From the NCBI GenBank assembly GCA_016711805.1, contig JADJSH010000007.1:1-64000 (forward strand): 64,000 bases of DNA, given 5' to 3'. Below are positions 45,649 to 55,800 of the stretch, in pieces. The notes under the pieces were generated by a model. That model was not told where the DNA came from. It made no database searches and worked only from the letters and a program-made list of their open reading frames with translations. The position numbers and the translations under genes were made by a program. This stretch comes from Bacteroidota bacterium. GTDB lineage: Bacteria; Bacteroidota; Bacteroidia; B-17B0; Aurantibacillaceae. Numbering within the stretch: the stretch's first letter is position 1; the number at the start of each line of letters is the position of its first letter.

Positions 45649-46416
45649 TTACAAATCTTTTCTTTTAAATTTTATTAGAGAAACCCAAAAAGGAATTAGT
45701 ATCCAAAGAAGCAAAATAAAAAATGCGATTATTATTCCTAGAGAAGTTCCAAAGAAATCCTTAAATATAGCTCCTGTATATCCCATCATAGCAGAAACAT
45801 CCAAATGTAATAAAATCAAAATTCTAGCTAAATCTATTGGGTTAAAAGCGGTGATAGCAACCATCATTTTTTCGATTGGATAATCGGCAAATTGGAATAA
45901 AAGGAACAAAATAAGTCCATCAAAAAGTAAAGCGAAAAATAGCCAAAGCATTATAGCAATGCCTATACCTTTTGCTTTATCTCTTGTTAGAATAGAACTT
46001 AAAAATGCTATAGCGACAAATACGGTTGTAATAAAGAATCCAACTAACAACATCATCATACCAACATCAGATGGCGCATACAGCAAAATAGGTATTCCGG
46101 TTCCTATAAAAAATGCTAATAATAGAGACGTGCTAAGTCCGAAAAACAAACTCCACCAAATTTTACTGCGTTTAATTGGTTGACTTAATAGCAATTCAAT
46201 AAACTCTGAGCTATTATAAATATAGATTGTTGAAAACACAACAGAAACGAGTGGAACGGTTAGCAGAATGACATTTAATAAGGTTAATAATCCCTTTGTA
46301 CTATTGTCCTCCAAGCTAAATACACTCCACGATAATATTGACATATTAAAGGTATATACTAAAACAATTTTGTTTTTAAGTATATCTAAAACAATAAATT
46401 TTATAATTCTATTCAT
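45649..46416 (-). CDS. nosY: NosY-type ABC transporter permease
   Basis: 255-residue membrane permease with six TM helices (e.g. LNVILLTVPLVSVVFSTIYIY; MMLLVGFFITTVFVAIAFLSSIL; SLGIIIAFFILLLWILIPFWVSLI). Partner of NosF and NosD in maturing the copper centre of N2O reductase, probably by supplying a sulfur species to the periplasm. It overlaps nosF by eight bases and is the last gene of the nos operon. Confidence 0.88.
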   Translation of the reverse strand: MNRIIKFIVLDILKNKIVLVYTFNMSILSWSVFSLEDNSTKGLLTLLNVILLTVPLVSVVFSTIYIYNSSEFIELLLSQPIKRSKIWWSLFFGLSTSLLLAFFIGTGIPILLYAPSDVGMMMLLVGFFITTVFVAIAFLSSILTRDKAKGIGIAIMLWLFFALLFDGLILFLLFQFADYPIEKMMVAITAFNPIDLARILILLHLDVSAMMGYTGAIFKDFFGTSLGIIIAFFILLLWILIPFWVSLIKFKRKDL

Positions 46417-47122
46417 TGTTTTTACTTTTTAAAATTTTAGCAATAGCTTTTGATATTTTTTCTTCTCCAGTTGATGATTTAAGATCATCAACTGTTTTAT
46501 GGAATTGCACAATTCCATCTTGCATAAAAATAATTTGAGTTATTAAATCATCTAATTCACTTAATAAGTGTGATGTAATGAGTATTAATTTGCCTTTTTG
46601 TTTTTCAGTTATAATTTTATCTTTTAAAATTTCAGAGGCTAAAGGGTCTAGTCCAGCTGTTGGTTCATCTAATATTAATACATCTGGATTAAATAAAAAC
46701 GCTAATGTAGCGCTTACTTTTTGTGTTGTTCCACCTGAGAGGGTACTCATCCTTTTATTAAAGAGATCTTGTAGTTTAAATTGATGTAATAAATCTTCAT
46801 CTAATTGCTCTCCAGATTTCCTGATTTCTTTTATCATTTCTAAAATTTGCCCAATAGTCATATTGTCTGGATATCTACCAATTTGTGGCATATATCCAAT
46901 ATGTTTACGGTATTCGAAATTTTTTGAAATAAACTCTCCTTTAAATTCTATAGTGCCTTGAGTAGGTATTACCATTCCTAAAATACTCTTAATTATTGTG
47001 GTTTTGCCACAGCCATTAGGGCCAATAAGCGCAATGCATTCTCCTTGCTTGCAAGATAAATTAACACCGTTTAAAACGGTTAGTTTTCCAAATTTCTTTG
47101 ATAAATTATTTATTTCTATCAT
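46409..47122 (-). CDS. nosF: NosF-type ABC transporter ATPase
   Basis: 237 residues with all ABC motifs: Walker A GPNGCGKTT (residues ~33-41), the Q-loop region IGYMPQIGRYPDNM, signature LSGGTTQK, Walker B VLILDEPTAGLDP, and the switch His in LITSHLL. Energises NosY; required for CuZ assembly in NosZ. Overlaps nosD by four bases (ATGA) and nosY by eight. Confidence 0.92.
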   Translation of the reverse strand: MIEINNLSKKFGKLTVLNGVNLSCKQGECIALIGPNGCGKTTIIKSILGMVIPTQGTIEFKGEFISKNFEYRKHIGYMPQIGRYPDNMTIGQILEMIKEIRKSGEQLDEDLLHQFKLQDLFNKRMSTLSGGTTQKVSATLAFLFNPDVLILDEPTAGLDPLASEILKDKIITEKQKGKLILITSHLLSELDDLITQIIFMQDGIVQFHKTVDDLKSSTGEEKISKAIAKILKSKNNE

Positions 47123-48354
47123 AATTTTAAAGAATGCATTAATGGAGTATTGTCTATAAAATTATCAGGTGTTAAACTAGGCATTATTTTTTCTGATTTG
47201 TCTAGAAGTGTAACCATAAAACTTCTAAATAAAAGCATAGCAGGTGGATTATTTTCTACGATTACAGAAAAAAGGCTAAGTGGGTGATAAGGAATATCTC
47301 CAATTTTATCTTTATCCAAATCATACCCTTCGTATTTGTCCCAATAATTTCCATTAAAGGTATTTAGAACAAGAGATCCATTCGTACTAATGTCGAATGT
47401 ATTTCCTATGAAGTTATTAGAAATAATTTCGTTATCCATACAGCTTGCTTGAATTTTCATACCCCAGCCATTCGATTCAAAAATATTTCTTTCTACTTTA
47501 ATTCTACTTGTTCCTTCCATGTGAATTCCAGATGTATTTCGAATAAATTTATTTCCAAAAATAAAACTATCAGAAATTTCCTTTAAAAATAAGCCATAGG
47601 CGGCATCTCCCCAATTTTCCTCGAAAATATTATTAAACATTTTCACTTTGTTAGTGAACATCACTGCAACACCAGCACCGTTATTTCTAAATATATTTGA
47701 TATATAGGAATCATTATTTGAAAACATAAAGTGTAAACCATAACGAATATTTCCATCTGAAATATTTCTCCAAATAACTGAATTTGTTACAAACTCAAAA
47801 TATATCCCGTCTCTATGTCCTGATACTTTATTGCCAATAATTTGAAGGCTATCACTTTTCCAACAATGTATACCGTTTCCTATTTTTTGTTCTTCAATAC
47901 CATAGGATATTATAGAATTGTTTTTGATAATACAGTTTGTGCAATATTGTAAATAGATGCCAAAAAAATTATCATCTAAAATGTTATTACAAATAGAAAC
48001 ATTTTTGGTGTTATAGACTTTTATCCCACCAGGGTCATCTAACGTTGAATATCCTGAATGTTGAACCTTAAACCCAGAAATTATTGTGTTTGCTGATTTT
48101 ACAGATAATATTTCATACTTTTTTTGTCCATCTAAAATGGGGAAATTAATTCCTATTAATGTGACTTCTTTATCAAGAATAATATTTCCTTCTTTGTAAA
48201 TGCCTTCGTAAACATAAACAGTATCGCCATTGTGAATTTTTGCTAAAGCACTTTTAATGCTTTTGTAAACTTTGTCCTTGCCAACTTCATGTGTTTTAGC
48301 ATATAAAAAACAAGTAGTTGAAGTAAGTAACAGGATTGCTATTAGTCGTTTCAT
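47119..48354 (-). CDS. nosD: NosD periplasmic copper-chaperone-like protein
   Basis: 411 residues. Signal peptide (MKRLIAILLLTSTTCFLYA), then a parallel right-handed beta-helix of many CASH-type repeats (NNILDDNFFGIYLQYC, GNKVSGHRDGIYFEFVTNSVIWRNISDGN, FIRNTSGIHMEGTSRIKVERNIFESNGWG, ...). This is the NosD fold that works with NosF and NosY to insert the copper-sulfur cluster. The start overlaps the end of nosL by one base. Confidence 0.93.
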   Translation of the reverse strand: MKRLIAILLLTSTTCFLYAKTHEVGKDKVYKSIKSALAKIHNGDTVYVYEGIYKEGNIILDKEVTLIGINFPILDGQKKYEILSVKSANTIISGFKVQHSGYSTLDDPGGIKVYNTKNVSICNNILDDNFFGIYLQYCTNCIIKNNSIISYGIEEQKIGNGIHCWKSDSLQIIGNKVSGHRDGIYFEFVTNSVIWRNISDGNIRYGLHFMFSNNDSYISNIFRNNGAGVAVMFTNKVKMFNNIFEENWGDAAYGLFLKEISDSFIFGNKFIRNTSGIHMEGTSRIKVERNIFESNGWGMKIQASCMDNEIISNNFIGNTFDISTNGSLVLNTFNGNYWDKYEGYDLDKDKIGDIPYHPLSLFSVIVENNPPAMLLFRSFMVTLLDKSEKIMPSLTPDNFIDNTPLMHSLKL

Positions 48355-48791
48355 TATTTATTGATAGTATTCCAGTCTGTAAACTCCGCTGCAAAATCCA
48401 CTTTACATGTATCTGCACTTTTTTTGTTCTCAAATGCGGCAATATTTCCACCCATTGGACTTTTTAGATTATCTCCCTTGATATAAATTGCAGTTTCTAC
48501 GGGCAATAGTTGCTTATCATTTAAAAAATTCGAAACGTATAATGCTGCACCTACAGTTTTTTCTCTATTATCGTTTCTGTAATCTAGTAAGCAAGTTATA
48601 TCGTCAAATTTATATGTTCTTCCTTTTTTTGTAAAAAGTATAGCTGCGAATCTAGCATTAGATATTGTCATTCCACAATTATCACAGTTGTCGGAATTTA
48701 TTTTAATAGCATCTGGTTTTGTTTGTTCACAAGAACAAAAAGAGAAAAATAGTACTATCAAAATGAATATTGAAGTGTTTTTTTTTATCAT
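48354..48791 (-). CDS. nosL: NosL copper-binding lipoprotein
   Basis: 145 residues with a lipobox (FFSFCSCEQ). DNCDNCGMTISNARFAAILFTKKGRTYKFDDITCLLDY has the CxxCGM Cu(I) site and the FDDIxC segment typical of NosL. Delivers copper to apo-NosZ at the cell surface. Overlaps the NosB-like gene by four bases. Confidence 0.93.
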   Translation of the reverse strand: MIKKNTSIFILIVLFFSFCSCEQTKPDAIKINSDNCDNCGMTISNARFAAILFTKKGRTYKFDDITCLLDYRNDNREKTVGAALYVSNFLNDKQLLPVETAIYIKGDNLKSPMGGNIAAFENKKSADTCKVDFAAEFTDWNTINK

Positions 48792-49375
48792 TTTTTTTGT
48801 TTTTTATAAACTATAAAAACTGCAGTAGCCATTAGTAAACCGCTTGCTATAAAAAGCCATCCTCCAATATCAGGAATTGAATAAGCTCCAAAATTTAATA
48901 GCTGTTTAAATCCAATTAGTGGTGGTTGATAGGCCATTCCAGGTACTATAATCGCGGCATTGGGATCTAGATTATGTCCATAATTATATTCCCATCTCCA
49001 AAAATCTACCATTGCTATGATACCAAATAAAACAAATGCTCCAAACAAAAGATATAAAGCTTTCTTTTTGTTTATTAAAATTACTAATAAGCAAGCTAAA
49101 GCAAAGGCACTTATAATGTATGGTAAAATTGTAAATTCAATAAACTCATCAGCATGAAGTGTTTTCATTCCAATGTAATGATTTAATCCATTAATGATTT
49201 CTACATCTCCACCTATTTTATTTGCATGAATAGTTAAAGCTAATCCTTCTGGGTATTGAGGAGCATCTAATTCAATTCGCCAAATAGGATTGAATAATGA
49301 TATTACTAATAGAGCTCCTGCAATAACAAGTATTCCTTTGGAAATTATTCCAATATTTTTTTCTGTTGAGTCCAT
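48788..49375 (-). CDS. nosB: NosB-like transmembrane protein of clade II nos clusters
   Basis: 195 residues with four TM helices (e.g. ILVIAGALLVISLFNPIWRIEL; YIISAFALACLLVILI; YLLFGAFVLFGIIAMVDFW; WLFIASGLLMATAVFIVY) and a periplasmic loop (GLNHYIGMKTLHADEF). A membrane protein of this kind follows nosZ in atypical (clade II) clusters and is called NosB; its function is not established. A hairpin terminator between it and nosZ would lower but not abolish its transcription. The gene symbol rests on position and topology. Confidence 0.7.
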   Translation of the reverse strand: MDSTEKNIGIISKGILVIAGALLVISLFNPIWRIELDAPQYPEGLALTIHANKIGGDVEIINGLNHYIGMKTLHADEFIEFTILPYIISAFALACLLVILINKKKALYLLFGAFVLFGIIAMVDFWRWEYNYGHNLDPNAAIIVPGMAYQPPLIGFKQLLNFGAYSIPDIGGWLFIASGLLMATAVFIVYKKQKK

Positions 49376-49390
49376 AAATTGTATTGCTTG

Positions 49391-49433
49391 TTAAAATAAA
49401 AAGGGAGCAGACAATTCGATTTTCTGCTCCCTT
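49391..49433 (-). terminator. Terminator/attenuator after nosZ
   Basis: On the minus strand aagggagcaga / tctgctccctt forms a perfect 11-bp stem with an 11-base loop, followed by TTTTATTTT. It lies between nosZ and the NosB-like gene, inside the operon, so it probably sets a higher nosZ:nosL-Y ratio. Confidence 0.85.
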
Positions 49434-49452
49434 AATTTAAAAATATTGTTTA

Positions 49453-51441
49453 TTATTTAGAAGCAGCAGCTACTTCTGGTTTAGTTATACCTGTTCCAAA
49501 TTTAAGAGGTACATTGCTTCCAGCTGGAGAAACTCTAACATAACCAGTCATCTCTTGATGTAATGCACTACAAAAATCTGTACAATACATAGGCGAGATG
49601 CCAACTTTTGTAGGTACCCATTTTAATGTTTGTGTTTCACCTGGCATAATTAGTAATTCTGCATTGTCAGCTCCTTTGATAGCAAAGCCATGAGGCACAT
49701 CCCAATCCTGTTCTAAGTTCGTTACGTGAAAATAAACTTCATCACCCATCTTAATTCCTTCAATATTATCAGGAGTTAAATGAGAACGAATAGCTGTCAT
49801 GTATACATGAACTTTATTTCCTTCTCTAACAACCTTTGTTTCTTTTTCTCCTTTTGCAACATAGGGGTGAGCATTTTCTTCAATCTTAAACATTTTAACA
49901 GACTTGTCTTTGATCACACTTGCTAATACTGCTTGAGCATAGTGTGGCTCTCCAATTGTTGGGAAATCTAAAATTAATTTCATTTTCTCTCCACTAATAT
50001 CAAACAACTGGGCACTTTGGGATAACTCAGGACCTGTTGGTAAATAACGATCTTTAGTGATTTTGTTATAAGCTATTAAGTATTTGCCAGTAGGTTTTTT
50101 TGTATCGCCACCAACAACACATAAGTGACCAATAGAATAATATGTTGGTTGTCTATCAATTACTTTTAAGTCTTTGATGTTCCATTTAACCACTTCAGAT
50201 GATACGAACATAGATGTATATGCATTACCATCAGCATCAAACTCTGTATGCAAAGGTCCTAATCCTGGTTTCTTTACTTCACCATACAATGCAGATTCAT
50301 ATTTAATAACTGGAATGCCTTCAAATTCACCGTCAAAGCTTTTTGCTGCAATTGCTTTTAACATTTTGTCATAACTAAATACTGGTATAACAGCTGCTAA
50401 TTTACCACTAGCAACAATGTATTCTCCTGTTGGGGATACATCGCAACCATGAGGTGATTTTGGGCATGGGATGAAGTAACAAATATCTTTTAATTCTTTA
50501 GAATCTAACACAAGTACTTCGGTCTTAATTTCTGAAGTGGCAGTATGCGTTTTTTCACTGTAAGTGTTATGAGCATATTTTACAGCTTGTTTTCTTCCTT
50601 TACCTGCTTTTATATACTCTTCTGCTTTTTTCCAGTTAACTGCCATTACAAAATCTTTATCTTTTTGTGAAGCATTAACTTCTAACAATGTGTTTGCTTG
50701 TTCTGTGTTATAACATGAAAAGAAAAACCATCCGTTAGAAACACCTTTACCTGCACGACTTAAATCGAAGTTAACTCCTGGACATTGAATTTGGAATGCG
50801 ATATCCATTTTACCGTCTTCTTTTCCAACACTAATAAAACTTAAAGTTCCTTTAAAGTTTTCTTTATATGTATCAATAGCTACATCTCCATTTGCATCGT
50901 CCATAGGGACACTAAAACGAGTTCCAGCTACTACATATTCTGTATTTTCAGTAATAAATGGTGATGAGTGATTACCTCCACTATTTGGTAGTTCAATGAT
51001 TTCTTGTGTACGAAATGTAGTTAAATCGATACGAGCAACACGTGGTGTGTTATTAGCATTACCAAAAACCCATTTTCCATCATATTCTCCATTTGTTTTA
51101 GAAAGTTGAACATGATGTAAATCATCCCATGGAACCATGCCGTGCGATGTATTTAGCATTGGTTTTGTTTCTTCACTGTATCCCCATCCTTTTTCAGGAT
51201 CTACGGAAAACACAGGAATCACTCTTAATAAACGACCAGATGGTAATCCGTAAACACTCATTTGTCCACTAAATCCACCACTTACAAAGTTATAAACCTC
51301 ATCGTATTTACCTGGTGCAACATAAGCTTTAATGCCAGCATCTCCACTAACTGCATTTGATGTGTCTTTGGGTTTACAAGACTGTAAACCAGTGGCAGCA
51401 ACAAAACCTGTTAACGCTACCATTTTAAATAAATTTTTCAT
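49453..51441 (-). CDS. nosZ: Nitrous-oxide reductase, clade II
   Basis: 662-residue terminal reductase N2O to N2, extracytoplasmic. The N-terminus is a Sec-type lipoprotein leader (MKNLFKMVALTGFVAATGLQSC), not a twin-arginine one, a clade II trait. The seven-bladed propeller has the CuZ histidine segments DDLHHVQLS, GGNHSSPF, CPKSPHGCDVSP, GPLHTEFDADG, IGHLCVVGGD and FPTIGEPHYAQ. The C-terminal cupredoxin has the CuA site MYCTDFCSALHQEMTG (CxxxCxxxHxxM). Every motif I looked for is intact. Preceded by a cytochrome c gene (19-base gap) and an Fnr-type operator. Confidence 0.97.
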   Translation of the reverse strand: MKNLFKMVALTGFVAATGLQSCKPKDTSNAVSGDAGIKAYVAPGKYDEVYNFVSGGFSGQMSVYGLPSGRLLRVIPVFSVDPEKGWGYSEETKPMLNTSHGMVPWDDLHHVQLSKTNGEYDGKWVFGNANNTPRVARIDLTTFRTQEIIELPNSGGNHSSPFITENTEYVVAGTRFSVPMDDANGDVAIDTYKENFKGTLSFISVGKEDGKMDIAFQIQCPGVNFDLSRAGKGVSNGWFFFSCYNTEQANTLLEVNASQKDKDFVMAVNWKKAEEYIKAGKGRKQAVKYAHNTYSEKTHTATSEIKTEVLVLDSKELKDICYFIPCPKSPHGCDVSPTGEYIVASGKLAAVIPVFSYDKMLKAIAAKSFDGEFEGIPVIKYESALYGEVKKPGLGPLHTEFDADGNAYTSMFVSSEVVKWNIKDLKVIDRQPTYYSIGHLCVVGGDTKKPTGKYLIAYNKITKDRYLPTGPELSQSAQLFDISGEKMKLILDFPTIGEPHYAQAVLASVIKDKSVKMFKIEENAHPYVAKGEKETKVVREGNKVHVYMTAIRSHLTPDNIEGIKMGDEVYFHVTNLEQDWDVPHGFAIKGADNAELLIMPGETQTLKWVPTKVGISPMYCTDFCSALHQEMTGYVRVSPAGSNVPLKFGTGITKPEVAAASK

Positions 51442-51459
51442 ATATCTTTTTTTTAGTAC

Positions 51460-51945
51460 TTATTTTAAACCATCTACTTTTCTCATATACTCTAGAATCG
51501 CTCTAGCCTCATCATCTGTTAAACTTTGGTTTGGCATTCTAACCAAACATAATTCTAACATAGCCTGCGCTTCAGGATCTTTATCAATCATAGGATCTGG
51601 ATTTGTAATAAAGTTCATAATCCATTCTCCTGTTCTGCGTTTTGTAACATCTTTCCAGCCCGGACCAACTAATTTTTCATCAGTCATTTTATGACAAGAT
51701 GTACATTTAACATTTGAAGCATCTTCCCCAATTTTAGCTTGAGCTTCATCTAATTTATCACTCAGTGCAAGTAGCTCTGCAGTATACTTTCCTTCTCCTC
51801 TTTTTGGATCATAAGTTTCAGCATCTTTTACCATGCTTTGTGGTTCTTCTTGAGCTGCAGTTGCAGTTGTTGGTTTATCTTCCCCTCCGCATGACGAAAA
51901 GATAGCTGCTATCGTAAGTGAAGCAATTACTTTGAATGTTTTCAT
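51460..51945 (-). CDS. Monohaem cytochrome c lipoprotein, presumed NosZ electron donor
   Basis: 161 residues. MKTFKVIASLTIAAIFSSCGG gives a lipoprotein signal (lipobox FSSC). VKCTSCHKM holds the CxxCH haem site, and MPNQSLTDDEARAILEYMRKV has the conserved Met and terminal helix of class I cytochromes c. First gene of the nos operon, 19 bases before nosZ, in line with clade II clusters where c-type cytochromes feed the reductase. Start ATG 51945; a longer frame reaches 51996 but lacks a signal peptide start. Confidence 0.9.
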   Translation of the reverse strand: MKTFKVIASLTIAAIFSSCGGEDKPTTATAAQEEPQSMVKDAETYDPKRGEGKYTAELLALSDKLDEAQAKIGEDASNVKCTSCHKMTDEKLVGPGWKDVTKRRTGEWIMNFITNPDPMIDKDPEAQAMLELCLVRMPNQSLTDDEARAILEYMRKVDGLK

Positions 51946-52421
51946 AATTATATCTGTTAATGTTAATTTCAGTGCAAAATTCCAATAAAAAATCATGATT
52001 TTTTATGATTACAATCATAAAATGATAAAAGTATCCATGAAAAAAAGAAAACTTTATTCTGAATTCTAAAATAATATGCCTAATACTATTTTTTTTGCAA
52101 AAAAATAGTATATAATTAATTGATTTTCAATTTAATACAACTATTTACTAACTGTTTTTTGCTAGATAAATCTGTCTTTTCTAATTCTATTAAAATTTAT
52201 ATAATAAAATTGCGATTTTACTTGAGTATTTGCGATTAAAAACAAAACAGGGTAGTTAAGTGTCTGTATATTTGAATATTGTGTTTTTTAGTGCTCAAAT
52301 TTAGTCCTATTCTATGTCACTAATTCGAAAAATACAGAAGGGCTCAAAGAAAATAAAATTATGATTTAAGCACAATAAATTATTTGTTAAAGAACGCGGT
52401 ATTTTAACAGATAGTCCTATT
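51946..52421. promoter_or_regulatory. nos operon promoter region with Fnr/Dnr-type operator
   Basis: 476 bases without a gene between the nos operon and the convergent end of the efflux operon. TGATTACAATCA at 52006-52017 (extended atgattacaatcat) lies 61 bases upstream of the cytochrome start and is the third TGAT-N4-ATCA site. The stretch 52020-52400 is AT-rich; I see no other feature in it. Confidence 0.7.
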
Positions 52422-52871
52422 TTAAAAATATATGATTTTTACTTCGATTTTCTTATCTCTGTTTAAGTCAACGCTTGCTTTTGAAAAGTTGGGTCGGTTT
52501 GTTAATCCAATTGATTGGTAATTTGAAAAACCAATTCCTTCTATTGGCAAAATAAACCCTTTATCTATTTCACCATTCTCATTTTCATCATGAAGAATAT
52601 TTACAGCGTACTTTCCCAGGGGCAGATTACTAAAGGTTACTTTAGAAGTGCCGTTTTGTATTTTTTCTTTCAAAATTTTACAACACTTTTTGTAATGTTC
52701 ATCGGGAATAGTACCGTCCTTATTGTATAAGGCAAATTGAACAACACCTTTGCAATTTTGTAACTCTTTTACTTCCACAGTTAGAGAATAGGTTTCTCCC
52801 TTTTGGTTATTAAATGAAGATAAGGTCAATAAAGATATACTGACTAGTGCGAATAAGACTAATTGTTTCAT
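52422..52871 (-). CDS. DUF2141 exported protein
   Basis: 149 residues. Signal peptide MKQLVLFALVSISLLTLSSF, then a beta-sandwich-like domain: SLTVEVKELQNCKGVVQFALYNKDG, SKVTFSNLPLGKYAVNILHDENENGEIDKGF, IEGIGFSNY. It matches DUF2141, a periplasmic/secreted family of unknown function in Bacteroidota and Proteobacteria. Start ATG 52871 (MKQL); the RND gene stops two bases upstream (52873), so it is the last gene of the efflux operon. Confidence 0.85.
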   Translation of the reverse strand: MKQLVLFALVSISLLTLSSFNNQKGETYSLTVEVKELQNCKGVVQFALYNKDGTIPDEHYKKCCKILKEKIQNGTSKVTFSNLPLGKYAVNILHDENENGEIDKGFILPIEGIGFSNYQSIGLTNRPNFSKASVDLNRDKKIEVKIIYF

Positions 52872-52872
52872 T

Positions 52873-55800
52873 TTAATTCGTTTTTCTATTTGCAATTTTC
52901 TCTTTTAATCGGTCTACTAAATAATAAACCATTGGCACTAAATAAACAGTTAATATCAATGATGAAAATAGTCCGCCAATAATTACCCAAGCTAATCCGT
53001 TCTTCCATTCACTAGCGGTTCCTTTACCAAGGGCAATGGGAAGCATTCCTATAATCATGGCGATAGTTGTCATTAAAATAGGACGCATACGACCTCTTCC
53101 GGCAATTATTAATGCTTCTTTGAAATGTTTCCCCTCTGCTTTCAATTGATTTGTAAAATCCACAATTAATATGGCATTTTTTACTACTAATCCCATTAGC
53201 ATAATCAAACCGAGCAACGCAAACAAGCTTAAATTATTTAAAGATAAATTCAATGCTAGAAATGCACCAATAGCAGCAACAGGAATTGAAAACAAAACGA
53301 CAAATGGATAAACAAAACTATCATATAGAGCTACCATGATTAAATAAATCAATAGAAATGAAATAAGTAATACAGAGCCCAATGCGCCAAAACTATCATT
53401 TTGTCTTTTGATATCACTACCCCAAGTCATATCAATTCCATCTGGTAATGGATTGTTTTTAAGATAAGCTACTACATCATCGGCAACTGTTCCCGAAGGT
53501 CTGCCAAGTGCGTCAGATGTAAGTGTTACAGCTGGCTGACGATCTTTTCTTTCTAATAAGGATGGAGAATTATCTCGTTCTACCGTTGCAAATTGCGATA
53601 CTTCTACTGGTAACCCCATTGGATTAACAATTGAGAGGCGTTGTACATCTTCATAATTTTGTCTACTGTAACCATCAAACCAAATCCTCACAGGATATTC
53701 TGTTCCGTTTTCTGTTAATGTTGCATCATCATTACCAGTAAAAGCTGTTCTTAAATTCATACCAACATAAGCTGTCGTTAATCCTAAGCGTTGCATTTTA
53801 TCTTTGTCGGGAATTATTTTATATTCAGGACTACCTTGTTCTACAGATAAACGAACATTATCTGACCCCGGTATTTTTTCAATCACAGATTTTAAATCAT
53901 TACCAGTTTTCATTACCAAATCTAAATTGCTTCCGCTTAAGGTAATTTCTATTGGGGCTGAACGTGGTATCAATCCTAATGCAGCCATTGAATAATTTAT
54001 TCCGGGGAATTTCATTTTTAATTCTTCCCTCAGCTTTTTCATAAACTCTTCAGTAGGTTGCTTATTGCGTTCTTTAGCAGATTTTAACTGAATAGTAAAT
54101 TCAGTTTTATTAGCTGATCCTACACCTAAACTTCCAATGCCTGTACTCGGACCACCTATGTTGCTAAATACAGTAGAGACATCTGCTTGCTTGATAATAT
54201 AGGTTTCAATTTTCTGAGCAATTAAATTGTTTTGCTGAATGGAAGTTGATTTATCAAACTCCAAAGCCATACGAAATTTGCCTTGATCACCAGTAGAGAT
54301 AAGTTCTTTACCAATAATGCCTTGTTTCATTATTCCCAAAGTAACAGCGAAAAGCAAAACAACTATACCTGTAAAAATTAATTTATGACTAAGTATCCAT
54401 TCTAATTGTTTGCCATACCAATTGGTAAATTTTTCTAATTGATGTTCAAATCCAAGTAAAAAACGATTGAAGAAGTTGGTTGGTTGTAAATCTTCTTTCT
54501 TGCCTATTCTTGAAGCCAACCAAGGTGTAAGCGTAAAACCAACTAATAAGCTGGTGAGCGTAGAAGTTACAACAACTACAGAAAACTGCTTGAGCATATC
54601 TGCCACAAATACTTGTAAAAACAATATCGGTAAAAACACAACCACGTCAACCAATGTGATCGACAATGCAGAAAATCCAATTTCCATACGTCCATCCATT
54701 GAGGCAGTGCGTTTTTCTTTACCCATATCTAAATGTCTTTGAATGTTTTCCAAAACCACAGTAGCATCATCAACCAAGATTCCTATAATTAATGACATGG
54801 CGAGAAGGGTCATTAAATTTAGAGTATATCCTAAAAGCCACATAACTGCAAAAGCTGTAACCAAAGAGGTAGGTATTGCAATGATAACAATTAAAGAGTT
54901 TCTGAAACTTCTTAAAAATAAAAGCATTACTAAAGAAACTAAAACAACTGCTAAACCCAAGTCAAACACAACCGAGTTAACTGCTGCAATTGTATTATCT
55001 GTGCTATCATCTGCAATGATGAATTTTACGTCAGAATTTTTGTTTTGTGCTTCAATGCTTTTAAATTTTGCACGAACCATTTTTGAAACATCAACAGCAT
55101 TGGCATCTCCTTGTTTTTTTAGTAAAATTCCAATACCATCCTTTCCATTATATCTGCTAATAGATGTCGTTTCTTTTATTCCATCAACTATTTGAGCTAC
55201 ATCTTTCACATAAACAGGACTACCGAGCATTGGCATAGCTACCTGAACATTTTTTATATCGTCAATTGTTGCAAACTTTCCGGTTAAACGAACTGAATTA
55301 TTCTCCTGATCCGTTTGTACTTTTCCGGCAGGTAAGTCTAAGCCTGAACGATTAATTGCCTCAACAACCTGATACAATGAAATCTTATATAGTTTTAATT
55401 TATCTCGGTTTGCTTTAACCTGTATCTCTCTTTCTTCTCCACCTAAAATCGTAAGCTCTGCAACCCCTTTTATTTGTTGAATTTGCGGAAGATACTCATC
55501 TTTCATTTTTTGATAGAACTCAGTTGCTGGCAAATTACTGGTTGCGCTAATGGACATGATCGGTAAATCATTTGGTGACACTTTACTCATTACCGGACTT
55601 AAAATATCCTGCGGTAAATCTTTGCGAATATTGTCAATGTAGCGTTGAGCATCCTGCATGGTTTTATCCAAATCAGTTCCATATTTTAAATTGGCAATGA
55701 TGATAGATGCATTTGGTAAAGATTTAGTTACCAAATAATCCACTCCTTCTAAGTTAGATAAAGCATCCTCTATTTTTCGTGACACCGAAGTTTCTACTTC

